From CAZUQP01 sp964622455 (GTDB lineage Bacteria > Pseudomonadota > Gammaproteobacteria > DSM-16500), in assembly GCA_964622455.1 (NCBI GenBank), contig CAZUQP010000042.1, forward strand, positions 1-52,086: a stretch of 52,086 bases of DNA, read 5' to 3'. The notes under the pieces are model-generated. The model made no database searches. It saw only the letters and a list, made by a program, of their open reading frames with translations, and was not told where the DNA came from. Positions 1-8,812 of this stretch are shown here, piece by piece (position 1 is the stretch's first letter; the number at the start of each line of letters is the position of its first letter). A program made the translations under genes and the position numbers.

Positions 1-462
1 AGTTTCATCCCCTTTTCTAAGCCGCCTGTGCGGCGGTGAACTAAATTCATATTCTAGGCCGTCCCTTTGTACTTTTCTAAGCCGCCTGTGCGGCGGTGAA
101 CAGCCATCGCATATTCAATCGCGAAAAAGAAGATTTCTAAGCCGCCTGTGCGGCGGTGAACAAACAGAATATGTAGTCGAACAAAATGAAAAATTTCTAA
201 GCCGCCTGTGCGGCGGTGAACAACCGATCTTATCATAAGCAAGCGCGGTAATTTTTCTAAGCCGCCTGTGCGGCGGTGAACAAAATGAATTGATTGAGTT
301 GGAGAAAGTTAATTTTCTAAGCCGCCTGTGCGGCGGTGAACGAATAAAATAAATTGTTTAAATATAAGCTTTATTTTCTAAGCCGCCTGTGCGGCGGTGA
401 ACCATAACTAAGAGTAATAAAAATAAAGGAGAAATTTCTAAGCCGCCTGTGCGGCGGTGAAC
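1..462 (-). CRISPR. Type I-F CRISPR array, 8 repeats, open at left edge
   Basis: Eight identical 28-bp repeats lie at 14-41, 74-101, 134-161, 194-221, 254-281, 314-341, 375-402 and 435-462. The seven complete spacers are 32 nt, except the one at 342-374, which is 33 nt. A partial spacer fills 1-13, so the array continues outside the window. Each repeat carries an inverted GCCGCC/GGCGG core that would form the Cas6f stem-loop. Read on the minus strand it begins GTTCACCGCC and ends CTTAGAAA, as in type I-F repeats. The cas genes are also on the minus strand and the leader lies at 463-591, so the spacer at 403-434 is the newest. No repeat in view is degenerate, so the terminal repeat is probably beyond the edge. 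Confidence 0.98.
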
Positions 463-591
463 ACAAATTTTTCTATAAAAAAATCAATTATTATGAGGTT
501 TTGTCACATTTTTATAGTTTTGACCCAATTAAATAAGCGTAGTGTAACAAATTGATTTTATTTAATTATTAAAGAGCATTGAAAACTTGGG
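463..591 (-). promoter_or_regulatory. CRISPR leader
   Basis: This AT-rich stretch lies between the cas6f stop codon and the leader-proximal repeat. It contains an 11-bp perfect inverted repeat, TTTTGACCCAA at 518-528 and TTGGGTCAAAA at 587-597; the right arm overlaps the cas6f stop. It also holds a full match to the IHF consensus at 545-557 and a weaker one at 482-494. Leaders of type I-F arrays carry the array promoter and IHF sites needed for spacer acquisition. Assignment as leader is inferred from position, orientation and these sites. I could not fix the exact promoter. Confidence 0.8.
545..557 (-). promoter_or_regulatory. Predicted IHF-binding site in CRISPR leader
   Basis: On the minus strand the sequence AATCAATTTGTTA fits WATCAANNNNTTR at every position. 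It lies about 83 bp upstream of the leader-proximal repeat. IHF bending of the leader is known to guide Cas1-Cas2/3 integration in type I-F systems, so the placement makes sense. The motif is short and AT-rich, so a chance match is possible. Confidence 0.55.
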
Positions 592-1179
592 TCAAAATTC
601 TGGCACGGTTGATGAGGAACTTAAACCGTATGTGCCAAATCCATCCTGCGTCAATTCATTACGTTTCCTTTTTTCAATAAATAAACGAAAAGATTGTTGA
701 TTAGTTAAGCTTTTTAATTGAATGTAAGGTAAATCGCTAGTGTATGCTTTGCTTTGATAATGTTTTATTGCTTCGTCCAAACTCATTTTATGTCTTTTTG
801 CTCTACGTCTAGCTAAATTTCCAAAATTACCTTTCACATGATAACGTCTATATTGTGCGTATGTTATTACGCGGTCGCTAGGTACTTCACGAATACTGGT
901 ACAGTGAATATAGTCAGCAAGATGTGCAAACCATTTATTTAAATCGAGCAACTGCAATAGGTTTTCATCTTGAGCAAACATGCGCACTTTATTACCCAAA
1001 TACCCACCTTTTTTGGATTCATACCGATATTCAGGAAATGAGATACCGATAGGGATTTTGCCTTGTTGATCTTGTTGTTCAACTAAAGCCAGGTGAAGTT
1101 GCATATAAAATTTACTCCACAATTCGCAAACACTCATATTAGGATTATCGATGAGTGTTATCTCAAAATATTTTTTCAT
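592..1179 (-). CDS. cas6f: Cas6f (Csy4) CRISPR RNA endoribonuclease
   Basis: This 195-residue protein is the size of the Cas6f family. It cuts pre-crRNA at the 3' side of the repeat stem-loop and stays bound to the hairpin as the head of the effector. A histidine at residue 29, in YMQLHLAL, matches the position of the catalytic His of Pseudomonas Csy4. An arginine-rich stretch around 110-135 (RRYHVKG, LARRRAKRH) fits the RNA-binding helix. The C-terminus has the family ending with YGLSSSSTVPEF. It is the last gene of the cas operon, 12 nt after cas5fv, and is followed by the leader. The ATG start agrees with the family N-terminus. Confidence 0.95.
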   Translation of the reverse strand: MKKYFEITLIDNPNMSVCELWSKFYMQLHLALVEQQDQQGKIPIGISFPEYRYESKKGGYLGNKVRMFAQDENLLQLLDLNKWFAHLADYIHCTSIREVPSDRVITYAQYRRYHVKGNFGNLARRRAKRHKMSLDEAIKHYQSKAYTSDLPYIQLKSLTNQQSFRLFIEKRKRNELTQDGFGTYGLSSSSTVPEF

Positions 1180-1191
1180 TAACTTGCTCTC

Positions 1192-2223
1192 CTAAATACG
1201 AATTTCTGAAACGTAAGCTAATCCTTTTTTTCCAAGGTAAAAACTAGACACACCAGCTGCCTCTATCATTTCTTTGAGCTGAGTGGCTTTTTCCGTTGAA
1301 ATGTCGAGTTGAATTTCAAGTATGCCACTGGCCTTAGTTAGCATTGAAACGACTTCGCCTTCACCTTTACGCTTTTCTCTAAGTAAATAGGGGTTCCCAA
1401 AAATGAGCTTTTTGTCTCCACTCGTATATCGAGCCATAAAATCTTTTGGTGTAAATCCACGTTTTGACATTCCGCTGAGTCCACCATTTTTAGTTAATGA
1501 ATTTGATAAATCAAATCGTTGGCTCAGACGACCAATCTGCAAATATAGGGCGGAGCAATAAAATGTAATCGGCTTTATCATTGCTTTAGCATCCAAATAT
1601 TCCGTACCAGAAAAATGCGATTGCAAGGCGGTTAATGCTTGCGCTATGTAACTTGTTACTTTAATTGTTTTTAACTTCTTTAACCGATTAAGCTGTTTAA
1701 GCACACATAGCGGATAAAACCGTTTTCTGTTGATAACGGAAAAATCAAACTGAATGATGAATTGACACAATGTTTCAAAATCCAATGTAAGCACACCCCA
1801 AAGTTCATCAGAATAATCTGAATTAAAAATTGGGTCACTGCTTTTAACCGCACCCGCAAATGAATTTTGATCAGTACTACCTGTCATATTACGAATAAAA
1901 ATCATCTCCTTGTTAAGGACAGATTTATTCTGTAGATTTTTGTACCGAACACAAGATTCCATTTCTGAGAAAAAATATCCTTGACTTTGCCTGGATTGAT
2001 ATAGTTTACGTTGATCGCCAATAAGTCTGTTTAAAATACCTATGACTGTGTCAAGACTAACTTGCCGCTCGAGAAAATTTGGATATTTACCCTCCGCATT
2101 TCGTTTTGATAAATTGGTCATGGAGCCGACGAATTTGCGGCCACTCTTCGGAATCGGCTCATTATTCGAACCATCCAAAAAAGAGTTTTGCCATGACGCT
2201 TCATATTGAATAGTGATGCGCAT
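1192..2223 (-). CDS. cas5fv: Cas5fv, type I-F2 effector subunit
   Basis: This 343-residue protein resembles the Cas5fv subunit of the Shewanella putrefaciens CN-32 type I-Fv system, as I recall that sequence: near-identical stretches include SNNEPIPK, LNRLIGDQRKLYQ, SGMSKRGFT and GVSSFYLGKKGLAYVS. In that system Cas5fv caps the crRNA 5' handle, and an added helical domain does the PAM recognition normally done by the large subunit Cas8f. The central part (about residues 120-230) is helix-rich and would be that added domain. The gene sits 12 nt after cas7fv and 12 nt before cas6f. No cas8f is present, consistent with this protein taking over its role. The function is known for the family and inferred here. 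Confidence 0.92.
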   Translation of the reverse strand: MRITIQYEASWQNSFLDGSNNEPIPKSGRKFVGSMTNLSKRNAEGKYPNFLERQVSLDTVIGILNRLIGDQRKLYQSRQSQGYFFSEMESCVRYKNLQNKSVLNKEMIFIRNMTGSTDQNSFAGAVKSSDPIFNSDYSDELWGVLTLDFETLCQFIIQFDFSVINRKRFYPLCVLKQLNRLKKLKTIKVTSYIAQALTALQSHFSGTEYLDAKAMIKPITFYCSALYLQIGRLSQRFDLSNSLTKNGGLSGMSKRGFTPKDFMARYTSGDKKLIFGNPYLLREKRKGEGEVVSMLTKASGILEIQLDISTEKATQLKEMIEAAGVSSFYLGKKGLAYVSEIRI

Positions 2224-2235
2224 ATTGACTCCTAT

Positions 2236-3216
2236 CTATTGGGCATAAAAATAAACGGCATAATTCTTTTCTGGTACTTGTGAGACATCACTTTCTGAAT
2301 GTTTTACACGCATCATTTTGTGGCTGTCATTGTAATCAATAAGAACACTATCCACATACATGTAACCCTTTGCTTGACGAATACTTAGCTCATTAACCAT
2401 GCGTATTGTTTCATTCACTAATATATCAATTGCCTCATTATCCAATAAAATACCCATTTCGCCTTCTTCAAAAATAGTACCTTGACGAACATAATTGGAA
2501 TGGAATATTGCTTTAGGTTTCCGGGTTGGATCTAGTGTTTTGATAAACGCTTGAACTGTTTCAGCCACTTGTTCACCATCACCTTCATTAATAATCATCG
2601 CTGCTCTATCAAATTTTTTATCAAGTGAGATGAAAGATAGCTGTTCAACACTGATCGAACCATACGCTATATATTCTGTTTCACCGAAAGTTGTTTTTGA
2701 AAAAAATGAATTACTGGCAACATCTTCACCTTTATCATCTTTGCTTTTTTCTTTTGAGCCAGAACGTCCCATTTGCTCAAAATTTCCGTTGCCTAACTGA
2801 TCAATAAAATCTTCTAATAATAAAGGGCTTGTTCGCTTACATTGGCTGGATGGTACAACATATCCCCGAATTAGCCCTGTAATAGAAGCCAATACACTTT
2901 GTAAATTTTTATTTTTCGCATAGTGCAGGTCAAATGCTTGATCTTTAAATAAATGATGCCGGATGCAGTTTTGGCTGATGTACATTGGCGTATCTTTAAA
3001 ATTAATATCTGTAGCTTGCTTTTTGTATTTATAACCCGTTTCATCTTTAACCTTACCAGTTAAATTGGTGTACCCTCTTAATTTAGGCAGGGTGTGATTA
3101 TCAACTGTTATCCCATTATCGCCCGCAAGCGTCGTGGGCCCATTCCAATTGACCACACCATATCCACGTGCAGTTACTTTGAAATCTACACTTTTTATGC
3201 CAGTTATTTTTCGCAT
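2236..3216 (-). CDS. cas7fv: Cas7fv, type I-F2 effector backbone subunit
   Basis: This 326-residue protein closely resembles Shewanella putrefaciens Cas7fv as I recall it. Stretches such as GVVNWNGPTTL, LPKLRGYTNLTGKVKDE, SITGLIRGYVVPSSQCKRTS and SIRQAKGYMYVD match almost residue for residue. Cas7fv polymerises along the crRNA spacer to form the backbone of the I-Fv Cascade. A lysine/aspartate-rich insertion, SGSKEKSKDDKGED near residues 152-165, seems longer than in the Shewanella protein. The gene starts 3 nt after the cas2-3 stop with a GGAG ribosome site, and cas5fv follows after 12 nt. It is shorter than canonical Csy3 and not clearly like it, which supports the I-F2 assignment. Confidence 0.93.
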   Translation of the reverse strand: MRKITGIKSVDFKVTARGYGVVNWNGPTTLAGDNGITVDNHTLPKLRGYTNLTGKVKDETGYKYKKQATDINFKDTPMYISQNCIRHHLFKDQAFDLHYAKNKNLQSVLASITGLIRGYVVPSSQCKRTSPLLLEDFIDQLGNGNFEQMGRSGSKEKSKDDKGEDVASNSFFSKTTFGETEYIAYGSISVEQLSFISLDKKFDRAAMIINEGDGEQVAETVQAFIKTLDPTRKPKAIFHSNYVRQGTIFEEGEMGILLDNEAIDILVNETIRMVNELSIRQAKGYMYVDSVLIDYNDSHKMMRVKHSESDVSQVPEKNYAVYFYAQ

Positions 3217-3219
3217 AAT

Positions 3220-6135
3220 TTACTCCTCATTAACAGTTAGTTGCTTAATTGAAATCGCGCCTATAGGCTGTTTGTCACACACAGCATAGTAAACAGCCTC
3301 TGCATGACTTGTGCTTCCTCCACCTACTTGATCCAAATGACTTGGTATGTAACTCAAATAAATGGGATGTTCTGGATCTCTTGCTTCATTGAGCAAAATA
3401 AAATCTTTGTAGCTTTTTATCCCGCCCATAATGTTGTGATGTTTTTTCATCATGTGTGCAAGCAAGTTCTTATTGCTATCCCCATAACCTTGAATTAACT
3501 CACATGAAGCGGTCAAGTTATCTATTTCATCTTGTTCATTAATAGGCATTTGATAAGCATATTCATCACGGATTTTAGGTTGCCTCGGATCATTCACATC
3601 ACACATTGCCATTTGCACAAAACGATTGTCCCCGCGCAAAGAATTTTTCCTGATTTTGGCGCGACCTTTTTCAACGGCTTTTTTTGCCAAAATACGAATG
3701 GGATCAACAACCTTATTAGTTATTGAGATCGCACTGGCTTTTAATGAGGCAATCAAATCAGTTTCAATAAATTTTCTTGCACTATCTAATGTATAAAATT
3801 TTTCGTATAAATCATAAAGATTCTGTAATGTAATCGGCTTATTATCGAGTGATCCTTGTAACATTTGATACCACGCTTTAGTTGACCCAAGCATGTATTT
3901 TTTAGATAAAAAACGAGCGGATGCGCCCGTACCTTTTCCCTGATATATGAGTTCTGGAACAGCTATACAGCATATGTTGATGGTTTTGTTGATCCCAAAA
4001 CGGTCAAGCCTACCTAATCGTTGCAAGCAATTTTCCGCACTTGTAATCTCTGTCACCATGTGATCACAACTAATATTAAGCGAAGCTTGCACAATTGGTC
4101 CGCTACGTAAAATATCAAATTTTTTTGTACCATTTTCTTTAAAAGATTCATACACTTCATCAAACCATTTTCTTTTATCGCTTTTTTTGAATTTTGAATG
4201 CAGTAACACAGAATTCTCTTGATTTTGATTAAGAATAAAACTTTTTTGTGCTGTTAAAGCAGTATTACTAATAACAAATGTATTTATTTTTTGGCTTTGA
4301 TATAAAGGATTTGTTTCATCCTGCTTAGTTTCATTAAAGACTTTAAAATCAATTTTGTAAAGACTTTGGTTAAAAGAGGGCATGTTAACAATATCGTCCG
4401 AATGAATGCCAAGCACTTCTTTTACATAAAAATAATGTGGTGTAGCAGATACCAATAAAGTGTTGGCAAGCTGGACACGTTGTTGTTTGCAAGCAATTAA
4501 TTCAGCAAAAAGTAAATTAAAAGCAGGCATGTTGACGTACTCATGAAATTCATCAAATACCACATGTACATTGAGAAAATCAATTAGTGTATCTACTTTG
4601 TTGTGCGTAATGATGGCATTAAAAATCTGATCTACGGTGGTAATAACAATATCACCTGAAAAATATTGATCCTCGGAAGTGGGTTGATCCCATTGATTTG
4701 TAAATTTAAATTCACCAGTATTGATTTCGATATTTGTATCAGGCAAATATCGCTCAGAAATCAACTCATGAAACAAACCCTGACAGACTTGCACCCGCGG
4801 GCAAATCCAAAAAATTTGTTGCGCTTTTTTGAGTTTTGCCCATTCAAGTGCGATTTTAGTTTTGCCACAACCTGCTGCGCCAGAAAGAACCGCTACGTCA
4901 TGAGCATTTACCAATTTATTGGCGATTTCACTTTGCTTTCTGGTACGCTCATCATCGGGGAATTGCCTCAAACATCGTTCAATGTGTGAACCAAGATTTG
5001 ATTCAGGCATTAAAACATTATCAAGCAAACTGTTAAGCGTATTATTCTTAATATGCTCATGTAAATCGGTAGCAGATAATTCAGATATCAATCGATCCGC
5101 AGAAATAACACAGGTACGTATAATATTATTACTTGCATTATCTTTTATATCTGATGAATATTTATCAATATTTTCGTGATCGTTGTAGATTTTATACTTC
5201 GGCAAACAAATATCATCCAACTCCTCAACTTTTTCGAGTTTGATCTTTTCATCAAAGCTTTTTCTAAGTTCTGATGATTCAATTTTTTGATATTTTTCAT
5301 CAATTACACATACTTTTTTAAGAATCTGTATAGCTTTTCGTAATATATCTTCAAATGTATCTTCTTTTAAGTGATTAGTTAATTTTGAATGAATATCAAT
5401 ATAAGATTCGAAACTTTTAGTTTTTCGAAAGGGTTTTGCATGATGCCAATAGATGGCATGCTTAATTGATTTTTTATTTTTAGGATTGACAAATTTTAAG
5501 TCTGAATCAAGAAAATAATAAAGTAATGTGGATATTTCATTATGTCGAGGATAGTTGTCAAAACTAAATTTTGCATCGTCAATATGTTGCCCATCTTCTG
5601 CAGCAAGGTCTTTTTTCTTCGGGTTAGTGACCCATGTTTGAAACTGAGGATCCAATTTACCCAAATCGTGAAAACAGCCTGCAATAAAAATAGCTGTGGT
5701 TTGTTTTTCGTGCCCAAATATAAACCGCTTATGTAATTGTGCCGCCACATAACCAACAGCAAATAAGTGCTCAGTCAACGATTGTAGGTGTGTATTCGCA
5801 TACAATACACCTGGCAATGGCTTGTCACTTTGTATAGCCATGATTAACTCCTTCTTGGTTGAATTCACAGCGATAATTCCTTGTGAATTAAATTTGTGTT
5901 TTGCTCCCACAATCCACAACAATTCACTGCGAATTCTTGAGCGCATCCAATGACACGCCACCGAAGTATTTTTGGTGACGGTTTGGCGCAGCAATTTTTT
6001 AACAGCAATTAATCCATCCTCAGTTATAATAGTTTGCCAAGTTCGTTCGCCAATTCGGTTTGCGAAAGCATCAAGTATGCGACGAGTATGGATGAGTGCT
6101 TTTTTCTCGCATTGACTGATAAGGGTGACCATCAT
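3220..6135 (-). CDS. cas3: Cas2-Cas3 fusion (Cas2/3) nuclease-helicase
   Basis: This 971-residue protein joins Cas2 to Cas3, the hallmark of type I-F. Residues 1 to about 97 form the Cas2 domain, which with Cas1 integrates spacers. An HD nuclease follows (FHD at 155-157). The helicase part shows Walker A GAAGCGKT near 420, a DEFH box near 527, SATP near 570 and QRLGRLDR near 707. The helicase unwinds targeted DNA and the HD domain degrades it. The start ATG overlaps the cas1 stop by four bases (ATGA), so translation is probably coupled. All motifs expected for activity are visible and the frame is intact. The length is slightly below the roughly 1,050-1,100 residues usual in I-F1. Confidence 0.97.
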   Translation of the reverse strand: MMVTLISQCEKKALIHTRRILDAFANRIGERTWQTIITEDGLIAVKKLLRQTVTKNTSVACHWMRSRIRSELLWIVGAKHKFNSQGIIAVNSTKKELIMAIQSDKPLPGVLYANTHLQSLTEHLFAVGYVAAQLHKRFIFGHEKQTTAIFIAGCFHDLGKLDPQFQTWVTNPKKKDLAAEDGQHIDDAKFSFDNYPRHNEISTLLYYFLDSDLKFVNPKNKKSIKHAIYWHHAKPFRKTKSFESYIDIHSKLTNHLKEDTFEDILRKAIQILKKVCVIDEKYQKIESSELRKSFDEKIKLEKVEELDDICLPKYKIYNDHENIDKYSSDIKDNASNNIIRTCVISADRLISELSATDLHEHIKNNTLNSLLDNVLMPESNLGSHIERCLRQFPDDERTRKQSEIANKLVNAHDVAVLSGAAGCGKTKIALEWAKLKKAQQIFWICPRVQVCQGLFHELISERYLPDTNIEINTGEFKFTNQWDQPTSEDQYFSGDIVITTVDQIFNAIITHNKVDTLIDFLNVHVVFDEFHEYVNMPAFNLLFAELIACKQQRVQLANTLLVSATPHYFYVKEVLGIHSDDIVNMPSFNQSLYKIDFKVFNETKQDETNPLYQSQKINTFVISNTALTAQKSFILNQNQENSVLLHSKFKKSDKRKWFDEVYESFKENGTKKFDILRSGPIVQASLNISCDHMVTEITSAENCLQRLGRLDRFGINKTINICCIAVPELIYQGKGTGASARFLSKKYMLGSTKAWYQMLQGSLDNKPITLQNLYDLYEKFYTLDSARKFIETDLIASLKASAISITNKVVDPIRILAKKAVEKGRAKIRKNSLRGDNRFVQMAMCDVNDPRQPKIRDEYAYQMPINEQDEIDNLTASCELIQGYGDSNKNLLAHMMKKHHNIMGGIKSYKDFILLNEARDPEHPIYLSYIPSHLDQVGGGSTSHAEAVYYAVCDKQPIGAISIKQLTVNEE

Positions 6136-7112
6136 AATATTTTACTTGCGTTATTTTCATCAATTTTGGAGTACATCAATGCTTGAGTTTTGACTTGATC
6201 AAACATAAAATCCATTGCTTTGTGTTCAGTAAATTTTTGCAAGACTTGTTGTCGAAAATCTTGCTCGCTCGCTTTTTCTTTCGCACAGATAAACGCAAGA
6301 GGCAACACTAAAGCATCTTTAATAAGGTCAGCAACATCAAATACGAGCGCGCCGCGGCGAGTTTTTCCGTGCATAATCGCGAAGCCGTGTGGAATACCGA
6401 GCACCCAAAGCGTGCTAGCGGCGAGCCCGTAAGCCAAGTAGTTGCCGTGATTAAGAAATATATTAGCGGTATCAGTTGACTGATGCTCTCGAACAAACCC
6501 TTTTAATCCGCAATTTTTTACAGATAGTTTATAAAGTACTTTAGTCAGATTTGCCTCATGCAAAAGTAGATCACCTACTCGTGTACTAGTAGAAATTTTT
6601 TCGCGATAACGAGAAAAAGCGCAGTTGATATCATAATCATCAATGCAAAAACCTTCAGCTTGTAAATCGCGGTCTTTTCGCCAAGTTTTAGTAAGATAAT
6701 CTAAGCGTGCGAGCTGAAAGGTTTGCGCAGCATGCAAGCGCTTTCTGTCATCAAACCAAAAACTAAGCCAACCTTGAATGTATTCTGTTGGTCTATATTC
6801 GCTTTGAGGGCATAGCCACTCCACTTCATTTCCGGCAATGAGCGGTGTTCCGCCAGCGCCGCTAAACCCAATTAAAACACCAGCAGCGGCAAGCATTCTC
6901 ACAGCTGCCTGAGTAATTGACGTGCCTGTACCCAACAGTATTACTGTAGTGTTAGCAATAGGGATATTAAAATATTGGTTTTGCGTCTCACCCTCGGTTA
7001 AATACAGCACACGGGCATTTTTTTGCATCACCCGGCAGTGCTCAAGATAATACAAATTTGCGCGCTTTGAATGCAAAATTGCTTTAAAATTTGTTGAAGA
7101 AAAATTGTGCAT
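6132..7112 (-). CDS. cas1: Cas1 CRISPR integrase, type I-F
   Basis: Cas1 catalyses integration of new spacers at the leader end of the array, as a complex with the Cas2 part of Cas2-3. The 326-residue product has the family's metal-binding residues in context: Glu in LLHEANLTK, His in IMHGKTRRG and Asp in FDVADLIKD. The reading frame extends to a TTG at 7119-7121, but the ATG at 7110-7112 (MHNFSS) is the better start by family length. No strong ribosome site precedes either. It is the first gene of the cas operon, so the operon promoter should lie in 7122-7260. Its stop overlaps the cas2-3 start. Confidence 0.96.
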   Translation of the reverse strand: MHNFSSTNFKAILHSKRANLYYLEHCRVMQKNARVLYLTEGETQNQYFNIPIANTTVILLGTGTSITQAAVRMLAAAGVLIGFSGAGGTPLIAGNEVEWLCPQSEYRPTEYIQGWLSFWFDDRKRLHAAQTFQLARLDYLTKTWRKDRDLQAEGFCIDDYDINCAFSRYREKISTSTRVGDLLLHEANLTKVLYKLSVKNCGLKGFVREHQSTDTANIFLNHGNYLAYGLAASTLWVLGIPHGFAIMHGKTRRGALVFDVADLIKDALVLPLAFICAKEKASEQDFRQQVLQKFTEHKAMDFMFDQVKTQALMYSKIDENNASKIL

Positions 7113-7367
7113 TTTAATCAAAAATACTCGTTAGTGTTACAGGGGGCTACAATCTAACATAAGAATGTGGTTTAAAAAAGCAACAAATTTAGATTGAATT
7201 AAAAATTTTATCTTGGTATTTAGAAGATTAACCGCAGTTATAGATAAGCGAGTTTTAATCTATTTCAATAATTGAAAATGAGAATGGTTTTGGCAAATTT
7301 TGCCATTTTTAACCCGCCAAGGTTTTGAATGGAGTCTAAATGCTATTAGCGCTGATTGCTAAACATC

Positions 7368-8744
7368 TTAACACTCAGGAATATTGGCTGCTAAACCGCC
7401 TAGGGATGTTTCCTTGTAGATAGACATCATGTCTTTTCCAGTTTGTTTCATAGTGGCAATGACTTTATCTAAAGACACAAAATGTTGGCCATCGCCTAAC
7501 AATGCTAAACGTGCAGCATTGACTGCTTTGACAGCACCCATGGCATTACGTTCTATACAAGGAATTTGTACTAAGCCATTAATAGGATCGCATGTCATCC
7601 CTAGGTGGTGTTCCATGGCAATTTCAGCGGCATTTTCAACTTGATGAATTGTGCCGCCTAATACTGCAGTTAGGGCGGCTGCGGCCATTGAAGATGCAAC
7701 ACCCACTTCGCCTTGACAACCCACTTCAGCGCCTGAAATAGACGCGCCTTTTTTGTAAAGAATGGCCATAGCGCCGGCTGTTAATAAAAATTTAATCGCA
7801 TCTTCTTCTTTTGCATTTTCATGAAAGTCTAAATAATAATGTAAGACTGCGGGAATAACACCCGCTGCTCCATTGGTTGGTGCAGTGACTACGCGGCTGC
7901 CTGCGGCATTTTCTTCATTGACTGCAATTGCATAAACGTTCAACCAAGACATGCTATCAATATGTTCTTCAGATCGAGGCCGGCCTTTTTGCTGTAATTT
8001 CTGGAACAAGATCGGTGCCCGCCGCTTGATTTCTAATCCTCCCGGTAAAATACCTTCGGTTTTAGAGCCTTTATCAATGCATTCACGCATGACTTTGGTG
8101 ATGCGCAATAGACCCGTATGAAGATCAGCAAGTTTATGCAGGCTAGATTCATTCGCGAGCATTACTTCATGAATAGTTAATTTATTTTTTTCGCAATGCA
8201 TAAGCAATTCTTGGGTAGTCGTAAAAGGGTAGGGGATCGCGCGCTCCTTTGAAGGAAGGGGGTTTGGCGCGTGCTCTTCATCCAAAATAAATCCACCGCC
8301 AATCGAGTAGTAAATATTTGTTTGTAAAATTTGTTGATCATGTGTATAGGCCGTAAAACGCATGCCGTTGGTGTGTGCGGGCAGCACATCTTTTAAGTTA
8401 AATTGCATATCATTCTGATAATGAAATGGAATGGTTTGCTTAGCAAAGAGAGAAATTTTTTGCTCTACAATAATTTCTTGCATGCGAGGTCTTAAAATCA
8501 GAGGATCAACAGTATCAGGTGCTGCACCTTCAAGCCCTGAGAGAATCGCTGCATCTGTTCCATGCCCCTTGCCAGTAAAGGCAAGTGAGCCAAATAATTC
8601 AATGGTGAGGCGTTCAATGCGGATCAGTTCATGGTTTTTATCAAGCAACGCTGCAAAGGCATGCGCTGCTTTCATGGGCCCGACCGTATGTGAGCTTGAT
8701 GGCCCGATACCAATCGAAAATAAATCAAATACACTGATGGTCAT
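7368..8744 (-). CDS. sdaA: L-serine dehydratase, single-chain iron-sulfur type
   Basis: The product deaminates L-serine to pyruvate and ammonia in the cytoplasm using a 4Fe-4S cluster. The 458 residues begin MTISVFDLFSIGIGPSSSHT, the family's typical opening, with a P/GPSSSHT substrate loop. The C-terminal half has GCQGEVG and the cysteines of MTCDPINGLVQIPCIERN that bind the cluster. The length matches fused alpha-beta enzymes such as E. coli SdaA. A TTG six bases upstream gives a longer frame, but the ATG gives the family N-terminus. A GAGAGGG ribosome site precedes both. In Legionellales amino acids, serine among them, are major carbon sources, so this is likely a central catabolic enzyme. 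The gene stands alone. Confidence 0.95.
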   Translation of the reverse strand: MTISVFDLFSIGIGPSSSHTVGPMKAAHAFAALLDKNHELIRIERLTIELFGSLAFTGKGHGTDAAILSGLEGAAPDTVDPLILRPRMQEIIVEQKISLFAKQTIPFHYQNDMQFNLKDVLPAHTNGMRFTAYTHDQQILQTNIYYSIGGGFILDEEHAPNPLPSKERAIPYPFTTTQELLMHCEKNKLTIHEVMLANESSLHKLADLHTGLLRITKVMRECIDKGSKTEGILPGGLEIKRRAPILFQKLQQKGRPRSEEHIDSMSWLNVYAIAVNEENAAGSRVVTAPTNGAAGVIPAVLHYYLDFHENAKEEDAIKFLLTAGAMAILYKKGASISGAEVGCQGEVGVASSMAAAALTAVLGGTIHQVENAAEIAMEHHLGMTCDPINGLVQIPCIERNAMGAVKAVNAARLALLGDGQHFVSLDKVIATMKQTGKDMMSIYKETSLGGLAANIPEC

Positions 8745-8812
8745 TATCAATACCGCCCTCTCGTTTAAAAGAAAATATACAGCCTATAGAACATTATTTC
8801 AATTAATGTACA

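Noticed and set aside
54..242. Open reading frame across the CRISPR repeats on the minus strand
   Set aside because: Its protein is the translated repeat (VHRRTGGLE) three times over; the repeat-spacer pattern explains it.
4666..5179. Plus-strand frames opposite cas2-3 as possible small anti-sense genes
   Set aside because: The cas2-3 frame is complete with all motifs; the opposite frames look like random translation rich in Cys and Phe.
7291..7310. TGGCAA/TTGCCA hairpin followed by five T on the plus strand in the gap between cas1 and sdaA
   Set aside because: No plus-strand gene ends upstream, and on the minus strand the stem is not followed by T. It is probably chance or part of the cas promoter region. 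The gap 7122-7367 otherwise shows only an uncertain cas promoter.
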